Below, piece after piece: positions 33,010-43,799 of a stretch of 64,000 nt of DNA. The position numbers were made by a program, and so were the translations under genes. A model generated the notes under the pieces. It was given only the letters and a program-made list of their open reading frames with translations, searched no databases and was not told where the DNA came from. This DNA is from Oxytropis ochrocephala (taxonomy: Eukaryota > Streptophyta > Magnoliopsida > Fabales > Fabaceae): the NCBI GenBank assembly GCA_020916435.1, contig CM037090.1:38687733-38751732 (forward strand), read 5' to 3'. Position 1 is the stretch's first letter. Every line of letters begins with the position of its first letter.

Positions 33010-33420
33010 GGTGGAACCATGGATGTAGTGCCTCTGAATACATAATCATCAAGACCTCTCTTCCAAACACATCTCTCCTCAAGGTGCATGTCATTCCACT
33101 TTGCTCCAAATCTCTCTCTTGTATAGCTTAAGTCACCTCCTTCGGCGCTTCTTTGATCCGCTCCTCATCCATTGCCTCCAAACTCGGTCTCTTCCAATGA
33201 GAGTCAATAATGTCCAATGGTATTGGTAGTCCCATTAGGTGTAACCTACCAAGTTCACAAGAACAAGGTAACCCATGAGTAACTTTAATGACACAACCAA
33301 AGACACTTTTTCTTATCAGGTGCCCACACCATCCATCATGTTATCAAACTCCCTAAGCAATATGATTCAACGCCTCAATAGACACCAAACCGTGTAGATT
33401 CTTGTAGAATGGAATGTTGT
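33010..33420 (-). pseudogene. MULE/FAR1-type transposase C-terminal remnant
   Basis: On the - strand: FGCVIKVTHGLPCSCELGRL, then GLPIPLDIIDSHWKRPSLEA, then TCTLRRDVFGREVLMMY. The C.....THGLPC..EL.......IPL..I..HW pattern is the SWIM-type zinc-finger region of MULE transposases and the FHY3/FAR1 proteins derived from them. Stops before and after show decay, and no DDE core was found upstream. Confidence 0.65.
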
Positions 33421-34022
33421 GTTGGGCATCTATACTGATTGATGCTCTTTTGAAAAGAATCCACAATTTTATTAATTTGTGCATTGATCATCCCATTAAT
33501 TGACTCCGGCTTTTGCATAAATCACCACCACTAGAACCCAATGATCTCTTCAATGCCCAATGGCGACCTCAACCCTATGGCACGTAAGGCAAAATTAAAA
33601 CAAAGAAACCACAATCATATACTTAAGCCACATAAGAAAAAAAATTGCGTACACTATTAGTCGTGGTATTTCCATAGTGTCTTACTTTATCAGTCCACAG
33701 GCCACAAAATCTTTCCTTGTGAGGATACAACCACATCTTTTCGAACTCTTGTGTCTACCGCGAGAACACCCAACATCTACTCAATTGTATGTGCCCCGTC
33801 TCTCCATGACCATAAAGAACCTTGTTCTTTTTCCTTTCCCATTCTCGATCGTCTCTCGATCGAACAATAACCACAATGACTCGTTCGCTTTCCCGAGTAT
33901 CTCTAACCCAACGTGTCATTGCATCACGAGTGGGAAATATCTCGGATGTAGTAAAGCACCTGGTTAAATCGTAATAACCATCTATTTAAAAAAATTAAAA
34001 TGTTAAAAAAAAAAAAATTTGA

Positions 34023-34087
34023 AATACCTTTTTAATAGGTATTTAGGTTCCTAATTGTGACCAGGAAATACCTATTAAAAAGGTATT
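34023..34087. repeat. Palindrome inside right MULE end
   Basis: Two 22-bp arms (34023-34044, 34066-34087) are exact reverse complements, reading inward from AATACCTTTTTAATAGG, around a 21-base loop. Confidence 0.95.
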
Positions 34088-34372
34088 CGAAAAAAATCTT
34101 ATTTAAAAACACAAAAATTTTTGAATTACCTTTTACGGAGATAATTAGGTTCAAAAATAATGAGCAGGAAATACCAATTTTTCTGCGCTTAATTAGGAAA
34201 AATCACCTCCAATATTTTGAAATATCTCTCTTTTTGGTAATTCCGGAAATTTTTTTTTTATGTAGGTCCGGTTCGTTTCTTTTTTTAAATGCGGGGGCAT
34301 TTTAGGCATTTTGATACTTATGGGGGTGTGGTCGATAATTAGGGGGTACGAAAAATAATTGCCTTTTTGTTA

Positions 34373-34852
34373 TTGTTTGGTATATCCCTTTCAGATTTGT
34401 GGTTTCCACAAAAGAGGTACATCTACAGTGCAGTGCACAATCCCTTTCTAATTCAAATCTAATTAAGTTACTGCTAGTAACCAAAACAGATATCCACATC
34501 CACGAAGGTATCATTACAGTCTACATAGGTAGTATGCAGAAGTAGCTTGATGTCATAAGGCTCCCCTCTCTCCTTCATCATCTCACCTCACTCATAAAGC
34601 CTCTCAAACAAAGCACCCAAATAAAGAAAGTACAAACTCTATTGGAGTATCTCTCTCTCTCTCTCATGTCTACCTTTACCACCATCACCTTCCTTGATAT
34701 TGGGCACACAAGTGTACAGTCTACACACACTTATCACTTACTATACTGACATGACCCATATATTGTCATGTGGGGTCCTTGCTTTTCAATTTCACTACCC
34801 TTTTATCTATCTTTGAGCCATCTCATCTCCATTCAGTTAGTAGCTGGCACCA
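34373..34852 (+). promoter_or_regulatory. Proximal upstream region of the SPL gene
   Basis: The 480 bp between the MULE duplication and the SPL ATG contain a (CT)n tract near 34650-34665 and ACACACTTATC-type sequence, both frequent near plant transcription starts. No single TATA box is compelling. The 5' UTR must begin here unless transcription starts inside the MULE. Confidence 0.5.
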
Positions 34853-36808
34853 ATGACTTCTTCTCCTTCCACTGATGGCTTGAAGTTTGGTGAAAAAATC
34901 TACTTTGAGGATGTCAATGTGAATGTTGTGGCTCATGCCACTTCTTCTTCGGGGAAAAAGAAGGGAAAGGGTGGTGGTGTTCATCAAGGGAGTCAACCAC
35001 CTAGGTGTCAAGTTGAAGGTTGTAAAGTAGATCTGAGTGGTTCTAAGCTTTACTATTCTAGGCATAAAGTTTGTGCCATTCACTCCAAATCTCCTACTGT
35101 CGTTGTCGCTGGTCTTAACCAAAGGTTTTGCCAACAGTGTAGCAGGTTCAGAACATCTTTGCCTTACTTTTAATTATGTTTAGTGTTTTTTTTTTCCCAT
35201 AATGGGTATGTTCTGGTTTGCTTTCCTTTGCTTCATCTTGTCTGCCTCACATTTGGCTTGTCCCCTATTTTTGGTTTAATGTTTCTTTTGATTTTTATTC
35301 CATATATTTTGCCTTTCAGTTTTGACCTTTTAAGTCATGTGACATGTTCTACAACAGATAACGATGGATGGAATGTTTTTATAGCATATATGTATTTTAA
35401 TGATATGATATATTGATATGTAGCAACTACAATTTTTCTAGCTGGTCCCATTTAGTTGGTTTGCTTGATTGGTTTGTTTATTATTTATATTTTAATGTGT
35501 CCCGTCCTGGACTATTTAAAACTCAATGACTTTCTTTTCAACTATACTATAGCGTGTTCTAATTAATGTTTCTTGAGTTCAAGATATCTTGAACCCATGT
35601 GATGTTTCTTAATGATGTATGTGTTTAGGGTTTTCTAGCTGATGTTAGTACAACTCAGAGTTCAAGATTCCGTTAATAACATAATCTTGCAGATTTCAAC
35701 TCTAAAAATTCTCTTATGTACTTTCTGTGAATCAATCAGTTTAGTTTCACTTTCTCAGGCAACAGAAAACTCAGTTTTCCTTTTGCATTTTCCTGTACTG
35801 TGTTTCATTTTCCCAGCTTGTGAAAATTAAAAACGAAACTCCACTAATAGCTGGACTTGGCCTATGTGAAATGTACGTAACTAAAAGGATACATACTTCA
35901 AATGCATCTAATTTCTTATGTTAGAATTTCTCAAATATTGTGTCTGCATGCCAATGTTAGCTTTTGTACAACTCAATTACATAACTATGGTAGCACTTTC
36001 TCAGATTTCATCAGCTTCCTGAATTTGATCAAGGAAAACGAAGTTGTCGCAGGCGACTAGCTGGCCATAACGAACGACGTAGAAAGCCCCAACCGAGCTC
36101 CTTGTTAACTTCTCGCTTCGCCAGACTCTCTTCACCTACTTTTGGTTAGAAATTATGAATTCCAAATATCTCTATTTAATTTATCCCCTCGGAAGCATCA
36201 GTTATTTCAGCTATAATGGTTTGACTCTGTTGTCAACAGATAACAATGGCCAACGCTTTCTAATGGAATTTGCTTCATACCCAAAGCATTCTCTTAGATC
36301 ATCTGAGCCTGTTTATGGTAATCAAACTGCATCATTTCCATGGCATGCATCAGAGACACCATCTGATTTTTTCCTGCAAGGATCAATGGGTGGAACAAAC
36401 TTCCTTGGTCCTCCTACTAGCTATAATCCTACAATGGAAAGTTACAATGAAGTTGCAAACTCGAGCCGTGCTCTCTCTCTTCTGTCAAACCAATCATGGA
36501 GTTCTAGAAACACAACACCAAATGTTCATGAGCTGAATAACTTGTTGAATTTTAATAATGGAACATTCATGACACAACTTGCTGCATCTTCTTCTCAAGG
36601 TGCAGTCATCCATCAACTTCCAACTGCCTCATGGTTTCTAAAGGGCATTGATTCTGTTACTACTTCGCCCGAAGTTGTTCCTGATCTCGGTCTCGGTCAG
36701 CCTCTTCATAACCATCTTCATGGTGAGTCTGATATGTCACATGGCAGAAGGTATTACATGGATCTTGGGCTGTCAAGAGCTTGTGAGTCTCCTCACTGGT
36801 CACTTTAA
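34853..36808 (+). CDS. SPL: SBP-box transcription factor, SPL9/SPL15-like, miR156 target
   Basis: Three exons: 34853-35145, 36005-36144, 36240-36808, with GT...AG introns and consistent phase, giving 333 aa. Residues 51-127 are the SBP DNA-binding domain with all eight zinc ligands (C52, C57, C74, H77; C93, C96, H100, C112) and the overlapping nuclear signal KRSCRRRLAGHNERRRK (109-125). The N-terminal KFGEKIYFED, the ALSLLSN motif overlying the miR156 site and the WSL C-terminus match the SPL9/SPL15 group, and the length is close to theirs (about 350-375 aa). Family knowledge: these nuclear factors bind GTAC cores and promote the juvenile-to-adult transition, flowering and changes in shoot branching, under miR156 repression. 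The intron within CSR|FH and one after the SBP domain are usual. I see no damage; this looks functional. Confidence 0.95.
36468..36487 (+). promoter_or_regulatory. miR156/157 target site in SPL
   Basis: GTGCTCTCTCTCTTCTGTCA in exon 3, coding for part of ALSLLSN, pairs with miR156 (TGACAGAAGAGAGTGAGCAC) with one mismatch. It is the canonical SPL site, so the mRNA should be cleaved or repressed by miR156. Confidence 0.96.
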
Positions 36809-37390
36809 AGATCTTGTTTGCTGTCAAGATCTTCCTTTTGGAAAAACTTGGATTCGTGTTTGTTTATTTTGAGCTTAGAAGCTGGGGCAAGTCAAGGTAG
36901 GAAGCCTTGTTTCATTTTGGGCAACATTTCAGGCAATTTTGTTTTGGTCTACTTGAACTTGTAAGCAAGGTTGGTTGTGCTTTCTTTTATTTTGTTAAAT
37001 TTTCAGAAATGGATCATTTAAGTTGGTATGATTTTTTTAATGAATGGACTAGAATGCCATGCCAAATGTGACTAAAATGAATTTGTATAAGATTGAGTTA
37101 ACCCATGTGTCACTATCTACTTCCCCTATGGGAACCTTGGATAAAAGAAAAACCATTGATCCTTTCTGATAGGTTTGCTGAATGTGGGTGGTGTAGTAGT
37201 GATGTGGCAGTAGATGTGTCATTCTGGAATCTGGATTTGGGCATTGACATGCGTGATCTGATGGTGAGGAGTTTATACCAATTCCGCATTAGTCAAACAA
37301 TCTTACCCTTTATGCTTCTCCCTCTCTAGTCTCTTTTATAAGTTGATGTATTTAATCTAAATTTTAGATCAAATATATCAATCTCTCTAT
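36809..37390 (+). other. SPL 3' UTR and flank
   Basis: T-rich sequence follows the stop, suiting a 3' UTR to about 37050; the rest is intergenic. The short frames here do not resemble proteins. Confidence 0.5.
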
Positions 37391-37860
37391 GGCATTTGCT
37401 TTTCCCACTCCTTCTCCTACTCACCGCACACCCTAAACAAATTTTATTCTAAAAATAACCTCGCGTGGAACGCTCGTGCAGGACGTGATTAATGATGGTT
37501 CACATGACCTTTTTCGAATATTCGTGTTAAGGAATATTGGTTAATGTGGTGTGAGAGTCTATTATTGTTGTCTCTGTTAACAGCATACGAACGGAATAAA
37601 ATAGAGTGTTCGAATACGCCTATGCGAACTGGTGCGATTAGTGTCATCCGAACCTGTTAAATTTCGCACAAGAGGTTGTGTGTGTTAATATTTAACGGAT
37701 GACTCTGTTCGATCAATTTCGAATGTCCGTGTTCGAACCGGTGAAATTTTTTGAAAAAAAAGACGCTTTGGCCATTTCATTAATGACCTTTTGGTCTTTT
37801 CCCGGCCCACCCTTATGGGGTGTGTTTTGAGTAGGAGGGGGAGTGGGAAAAGCAAATGCC
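37391..37860. mobile_element. MITE with long TIRs
   Basis: GGCATTTGCTTTTCCCACTC at the left and GAGTGGGAAAAGCAAATGCC at the right are exact reverse complements, and the match continues for about 45 bp. The flanks CTCTCTAT and CTTTCTAT are a possible 8-bp duplication with one change. Interior non-coding (470 bp). It lies 580 bp after the SPL stop codon. Confidence 0.85.
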
Positions 37861-39463
37861 CTTTCTATTTAGCAATTTTTGCTTATGAAATATACAAGAG
37901 GGAGTACTTGTTTGGCCCATACTTCCTACAACCCCCCAGCTACTCACTAAAATGACATTAATGAAATGTGCTCGCGTTTTTTTCTTCTTTTGGGATTACG
38001 ATGGTTCGGAAGTACAGTTCCGAACCAAGCAGACATCGACATGTACATGGTTTTTAATAGGTACGGAAGTTTACTTCTGAACTCCAAACCAAGTCAAAAT
38101 GTAGCGTCGGGGAGCATTTCATGTGATGGTATTTTTGGAATATTTGAGGGTTGGAGGTGACCACTAAGTAGGGAGAGAGTTGTAAGAAGTATGGACCACT
38201 TGCTTTTGCTCCAAAATTGGGTTTTTGGTTCTAGGGGCCCAAATTGAGTTATATTAAGACTGGTTCTTGGTATTCACCTAGAGTTTTGCTAAGAAATCAG
38301 TAGGAAACGTCAATATCTATTTTCATTAAGGTGTGAAATTTTGAAGTATATACTATTACTAAGTTTGTGCTTAACGAGTAACGACTACTATAGTAACTTT
38401 GCAGCATCAATTCTTGTTTGTTAAAAGGTAAGGAGGTTCATTAGTATAGTTTATGAAAATTAAGTGTTGGGGAAGTAAAACCCTTTATTCTTCAAATGAC
38501 TACCTGCAAAATTCCAAACTGGTTCAAAACTCTTGGTACAGCTAAGGAATATCAGTTGTGAACAAAGAAAGAATTTGGGGATGATTAGATTTAAATTAAG
38601 TTGGAGATGATTAGAAATTCACGTGTTAATTGTTAGAGAGGAGATGAGGGGAGAGCAGAGTTCAAACCCTCTACGCCTACATTTCCACTAATATTGTCCA
38701 TTTCACTCAACCATCTATTATCGTATTTTCTGCATAAGTCACATCTATTGAGTAATCAAGTTGGCATGCCAAAAAAAGGGCTTCTGATCCCACTATTACA
38801 AAATTACTTTATTTTACTTAACCAATTAGTTAAATAAACATACAAACAGGCTACGTTGTATTAGTCCATTTCATGACAACTAGAAGGGACAAGGGTGAGT
38901 GGGAATCAATCATCATAATATATATATATTCATGGCCATTAATAATCGCAATTCCACAGATAAATTATTAAAATAAAAAAAAAAGCTCTCACACTAATCA
39001 CGGCTAAGAAATCTCAATTAAAAAAGATGTCTTATGCAAATATTCTACATGTGAATACGGCGGAGAATCATATTCCCAATAATCACAGTTCCAATATAAC
39101 TTCTCCCTTCGTCTCATATTACTTAACATTTTAGTCAAGAAAATTTGTCTTATATATATTATCCGATGTTTTATATATCAATAAAACATTCATAATTTTT
39201 TCGCTATTATACCATCGAAGCGTTAATGTGGTTTCCTTTTCTGAATGTTGTAAAAAAAAAACATTGAAGTATTAATGTGATTTTATTTTCTGAATACTTT
39301 TTTTTGGTAAACAACCCTTTAATATCCCTTAATTCGCCAACCGAATATTTAATTATGGAGAAAAAAAAAAGCTACCACATGTATCACGGTGGACACAAGC
39401 TAAGCACAAGACACGTTTTCCTTTCTCTTTTACTTGCATCTTTCCTCAACTCGCCAGCCATGC
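37861..39463. other. Intergenic AT-rich DNA
   Basis: No gene recognised; several A runs. The last 100 bases contain an ABRE/G-box-like GACACGTTTTC near 39410 and belong to the promoter of the small gene at 39536. Confidence 0.5.
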
Positions 39464-39470
39464 TATAAAA
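39464..39470 (+). promoter_or_regulatory. TATA box of the small gene at 39536
   Basis: TATAAAA 66 bases before the ATG, followed by a C/A-rich leader, a typical arrangement for a short plant 5' UTR. Confidence 0.65.
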
Positions 39471-39535
39471 CCAAGCTTCTGCAACTCTTATAAAAACAAA
39501 CACAATATCCATTTCAAAACCAAACATTTACAACG

Positions 39536-39920
39536 ATGGGGAATCAAAACTCAGCAGAATATTCAAATGCAGAAGATGGGAATGCTACAAAGATTGTTTT
39601 AACTGAACCACAACATATGCAGAAGAAACCCACAACAAAGGCAGAGAAGGTTCAAATGCAGAGGAGGAACATGGTAACAAACCGCTCTATAATGATGACA
39701 CTTTCACCAATTATATTCAACGTGCTAAGAATAAAATCCGAAGCTTCTCCAACATTGGTCATCATCGTCATGAGGAGCATGACCCTTCACAAGATGTGTC
39801 TAATGTTGAAAGCAACGAGGAAAATGAAAAGATAAGTTTTCTGATTTTATTCAGAATGCTAAGAAAAAGTTGAGAACTATGTCAACAATGGGGAAGAGAA
39901 ATTCCTTCAAAAAAAGGTAA
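39536..39920 (+). pseudogene. Small Asn/Glu-rich gene, frame broken
   Basis: After a good TATA box the ATG at 39536 opens MGNQNSAEYSNAEDGNATK. The frame then shifts: around 39645 another frame becomes protein-like (EGSNAEEEHGNK, then FTNYIQRAKNKIRSFSNIG), and around 39835 the next (FSDFIQNAKKKLRTMSTMG, ending KRNSFKKR stop). The two segments FTNYIQRAKNKIRSFSNIG and FSDFIQNAKKKLRTMSTMG are clearly related, so the protein had a duplicated F-(S/T)-x-(F/Y)-IQ-x-AK-x-K-(I/L)-R motif. I do not recognise the family. Either a young pseudogene with two frameshifts or two sequencing errors. The 99-codon frame from the ATG is probably not the real product. Confidence 0.55.
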
Positions 39921-40039
39921 AAAAGAGTGGATATTGAACCTTGGGGGAAGGAGAAGATTACTACTATTACTAATGTTCTTGTATGTTGGTGGTGATATAT
40001 CTAGATATGTTTGATGATGCATTTTAAAATAAGAAGTAA

Positions 40040-40068
40040 CTAGTTCTAAAGCCCGTGCGTAACACGGC
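40040..40068 (-). mobile_element. Helitron 3' terminus
   Basis: On the - strand: stem CCGTG/CACGG with a 5-base loop, GCTTTAGAA, then CTAG next to T (host A on the + strand). The element would extend rightwards past the palindrome at 40157-40252 and the Harbinger MITE; its 5' end was not located. Confidence 0.6.
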
Positions 40069-40156
40069 GTTATTGTATTTCATTTGACGTAATAAAGCAT
40101 AAAAACAATACTCGTAACATATATAAATAATATTAAGAATTTCATCGTTTAAAATT

Positions 40157-40252
40157 TCATCTTATAGCGAGTGTTAAAGAAAGTATCTAGATATGAAATT
40201 CTTAATATTGGTTAGAATTTCATATCTAGATACTCTCTTCAACACTCACTAT
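40157..40252. repeat. Fold-back repeat with 38-bp arms
   Basis: AGTATCTAGATATGAAATTC and the preceding AGTGTTAAAGAA pair with GAATTTCATATCTAGATACT and the following CTTCAACACTCAC. Arms of about 38 bp with a few mismatches and a loop of about 14 bases. Confidence 0.9.
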
Positions 40253-40305
40253 ATGAAATTCTTAGCAATACTCTCTTTTAGACACTCTCTTCAACACCCA
40301 CTTTA

Positions 40306-41225
40306 GGGTATGTTTGGATACACCCAACTTAACGGAATGGAATGGAATGGAGCGGAACGGAATGGTGTGGAGCGGAGCGGAATGGAATAAAATTTCCATT
40401 CCATTGTTTGTGTATTTTATGATGGAACGGAACAAAATTACCACTCCATTGTTTTGAGAACGAACGGAATGGAATCAATTAAAATATTTTTATTCCTTTG
40501 TTACCCTTACTATTAAAAACACTACATGTAATAACTTGAATATTAAAAAACGCAGCAACATCACACTGGTTCAAAAAATGCAGCATCACCAAGCAAAAAT
40601 GCAGCATCACTAAGCATGTAATTAAAAGAATTGAGTAAAGAAGCATGAAAAGGGGAAATCAACATCGAGTGGAAAAAACACCTCTGTTAACGTTATCAAA
40701 TTCAAAATGAATACTCCAAATTCAGTTAATAAATTTATGTATTAGAGTAAAATAATTGTTTTAACTTCAAAAAGTTCGAAAGTTTCAAAATTGGGCCCAA
40801 TTGGAGAGATCCAGGAAATGATTTCTACCTGGAGGCTCTCGTCAAGATGGAGAAAAACAATAAAATAAAACAGATGCATAACAATAAAATGAAAAAGAAA
40901 AAAAACAAAAGAAAAGGTTTTTGGATGGAGAAGAAGAAGTGGAGGAGTTCAATGGAAGAGATGAGCTACTGATCAAACGAGAAGAGGTAACGTTAATTTG
41001 TATAAAATAATAAGGGTAAAATTGTAATAGACAAATTAGGGTGAGCCATTCCTCTCACTCTCCAAATTGGGAGGAACAAAAATGAGGAGATGTGATGGAA
41101 TAGGAGAGAATGTATTCCATCGGGTTCCACTCCATTTCATCCTTTTTTAAAGTTTTCAAACAATGGAACATTGTCCAATTCCATTCCATTCCATTCCATC
41201 CAAAACTACCAATCGAAACATACCC
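40306..41225. mobile_element. PIF/Harbinger MITE (Tourist-like), 920 bp
   Basis: GGGTATGTTTGGAT at the left and ATCGAAACATACCC at the right are terminal inverted repeats, flanked by TTA on both sides (40303-40305, 41226-41228), the TWA duplication of PIF/Harbinger. Subterminal GGAATGGAATGG repeats occur at the left and ATTCCATTCCATTCC at the right. No transposase. It is nested in the Helitron-like sequence beginning at 40040. Confidence 0.92.
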
Positions 41226-43534
41226 TTAAAATTGGTTAAAATTCATGTGTGTTCCACCACTTTAGAATTAGAACTCATTAATTTAGTGAGACCACATAAA
41301 TTCTAACCAATCATAGTGAGTGTTTGAGAGAATGTCTAAAAGATAGTGTTGTTAACACTTCTCTTTTACAAATGATGTATCGTATTTTTTTTTTGAAGCA
41401 ATGACGTATCGTATTATTTAAGAAATATAGTTTCCTTTTCACAATATTAAGCAGCCTAACAATTTTGGTTATTTTTTATATACCTTTTTTATGCTTTAGT
41501 TAGATTAGGTTCTAACAATTTATAATTTCATCAACATTTTTGTATGTCCTAGTATATAGTCAACAGGGCATTTACGGAAAAAAAAAGTAATGTCACACTG
41601 ACTTTTGTAAAGGACAAATAAAATTAATTTAAATTACTATTTTTTTTGAAACAATTTAAATTACTATTAAAAAGTCATATATGTTGGGAAATAGAGGTCG
41701 TAACTTATACTAACATTGGTTTTAAATTTTTTCTTAATTGAAAGCTTTTGTATCCAATACATAATAATGGATAACAGTGACGTGGAAGGCCTGGTCTTGT
41801 GATATTTTTGTTATATAGAACCACCTATAAAATGGATCCACGTCAATTTGGATGATCGATGACCGAAAATGCGGAGGGTGGAGTGATGGGACGATCCGAG
41901 TGAGTGAGTCGCCCGTCAGACTCCGCTTCGGACGCGAAAATGCACTCCAACACTAAGTCAGTGGGGTAGAGTGATAAGCAGGAATGATGTATGAGTCAGA
42001 AGAAGCTACCTTGTCAGTGGTGGACCCCTATATATATAGTGATAGGGGCTGGCTTGCAATCGTTGGATCAATGGTGGTGATGCTCCATGCTAATTTGGGC
42101 CAGGCATGCGGCCTAAGAGCGGATTGGGCCAAACATGCGGCCTAAGAATATGAATCTTATCTCGGTTCTTGACTTTTCACATATGTTAACTTAGTCCCCA
42201 ACATTTACCAAAGTCACATCGGTTTAGTCCTTCCATTAATTACCGTAAGTTACATAGCTGATATGGCAGTTAAGTGCTAACGTGCCAAATGTCAGTGACC
42301 AAATTGACACACTCAAAAAAATTTACCACTACAATAGATTTAAGGATGGATAGCGCTTTTTTTGCCCATCAGTAGTAATTCTAAAATGGAGCTTTGTGGA
42401 AGAAGGAAGGAATAGGTGGTTTCGGTGGGACTTTCTTCTTAGTTGAAGTAGGGTTTGGTGGCGGTGGTGGTGTGGCGGTGGATGTGAGGATGAGAGGGTG
42501 GTGGCGGTTCGCCGGAGGTGGTGATTGCTCACTGAAGAAGATGAAAACAAAGATTGGGGTGTTTTGCTGATTTATTAATTTTGTCAATTTGGTCCCTCGT
42601 GTTGTTTTAAGTTTCATTTTGGTCTCTTATATACCACATCATTTAAAGAATTCCAAGTCAGCAGTGACACTTAAGATGTCATGTCAATAGTTAACTGTCA
42701 GTGTAACGACTGTTAACAAAAACTTAACGACATGGACCAAAATGAAAGATGAGGGGCCAAAACGGACCAAAACAAGATAAATGATCAAAATGAAACCAAA
42801 AGGGACATTTAGCCTTCAAAATTTATTACTCCCTCTAGACTCTATTATGCCTAGTTTTGGTGGACTCAAATGTAAACAAATGTCAACTAATCTACACATA
42901 ATTAATGTTATTTTTCCACAACTACCATTAACCTAGCTCATAATATTGTGAGAAGATGACTATAAATTATGGATAGTTTAGTAATCTATTTATTATTTTT
43001 TTCCACGAATTCAAGAAATTAAATGCATAAAACTATCATTCTTAATATGTGTGAAATTAGTTATTTTTTCTTGTAATTAGGTCCCGACGGAGTATTTTGA
43101 AACCTTAGGGGTTAACTTAGTAGAACATGATCTAACTTGTATACCAGAGCATAATCTTCTCACTCATAATATTATAAAGCTGAGTATTTTATTTCAAAAT
43201 TTACAATACAATGATAGATTGATTGATCTAATGATAGATTATATATTTCAAATTTGATTTCATTATTTAATTTTGAATTTTAGTATCATTTTCTTACAGG
43301 ATAAAAAAGACATATAACTAGAAATTAAATCAATTATAACCTGTGTCAAAAAAAAAATCAATTATAACGTTAGTTTTTTTAGGCATTTATAACGTTAGTT
43401 TGATTAACATTCTACCAGATATTAGGGGATTTTTATATAAAGAGAACAGGTTAAGCCACCTATATATTCTCAACGTTGAAAACCATTAGCTGTAAAACAA
43501 AAATTCAATTCTCCATCATACGCTCAAGCCTCCC
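41226..43534. other. Intergenic repeat-derived DNA
   Basis: No gene recognised. 42170-42300 and 42580-42830 contain 'rarely-single-copy' words such as TTAGTCCCCAACATTT, TTTGGTCCCTCGTG and AAAACGGACCAAAAC, which look like decayed TIR-element ends. The pyrimidine/purine-rich 42370-42550 gives His/Pro-rich frames on the - strand that I regard as chance. Confidence 0.45.
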
Positions 43535-43706
43535 ATGATGTTGGGTTCCCAAGAGTATATACCCACAGATGATGAACTTCTCCAACGTTTCCTCTGTAAC
43601 AAGTTTCACAATAAACTCTAGCTACCTCCCCTATCAATGTTCTTAAAGATGACTTGTAAAGTTGTGAAAAGAATCATTGGGAAATTTGGGAAGAGTTTAG
43701 AGATTT
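43535..43706 (+). pseudogene. NAC-domain gene fragment
   Basis: From ATG 43535 the sequence reads EYIPTDDELLQRFLCNKFHN, then KL followed by a stop, and continues in broken form (KNHWEIWEEFRDF). It is closely related at DNA level to the start of the NAC gene at 60188 (EYMPTDDELLQDFLYNKVYD...NPWEIWEEFRD). Similarity stops at about 43706, where unrelated sequence and then a LINE 3' end follow. So this is the first 55-60 codons of a NAC paralogue, cut off and with a nonsense codon. Confidence 0.8.
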
Positions 43707-43799
43707 CATATACTTGCAATACATGACTCGGTTAGCGTTGCAGCAGCGCAGAATTGTCGGCTTTAATCATGGTCCAAGCTGTGTTTTTTTGTTTCAGGT

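Larger units (their letters stand above)
30709..34363 (-). mobile_element. Mutator-like element (MULE)
   Basis: A perfect 9-bp duplication TTTTTGTTA flanks it (30700-30708, 34364-34372). The left end GGCAGTTATTTTTCGTACCC and the right end (opposite strand GGCAATTATTTTTCGTACCC) are long imperfect terminal inverted repeats of about 50 bp. Just inside each end lies a large palindrome (30819-30947; 34023-34087). The interior has - strand transposase remnants. Nine-bp duplications and long TIRs identify Mutator. It ends 489 bp before the SPL start codon and so is part of that gene's upstream region. Confidence 0.92.

Noticed and set aside
35183..35830. Open frames within the first SPL intron
   Set aside because: They lie between a clear donor (35146) and acceptor (36004), are rich in Phe/Leu from T-rich DNA and have no domain.
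37966..38160. 64-codon frame in intergenic DNA
   Set aside because: No recognisable motif, no promoter or splice context.
42329..42617. His/Pro-rich - strand frames of 73 and 78 codons
   Set aside because: They arise from GGTGGTGGCGG-type simple sequence with no domain and overlap each other in different frames.
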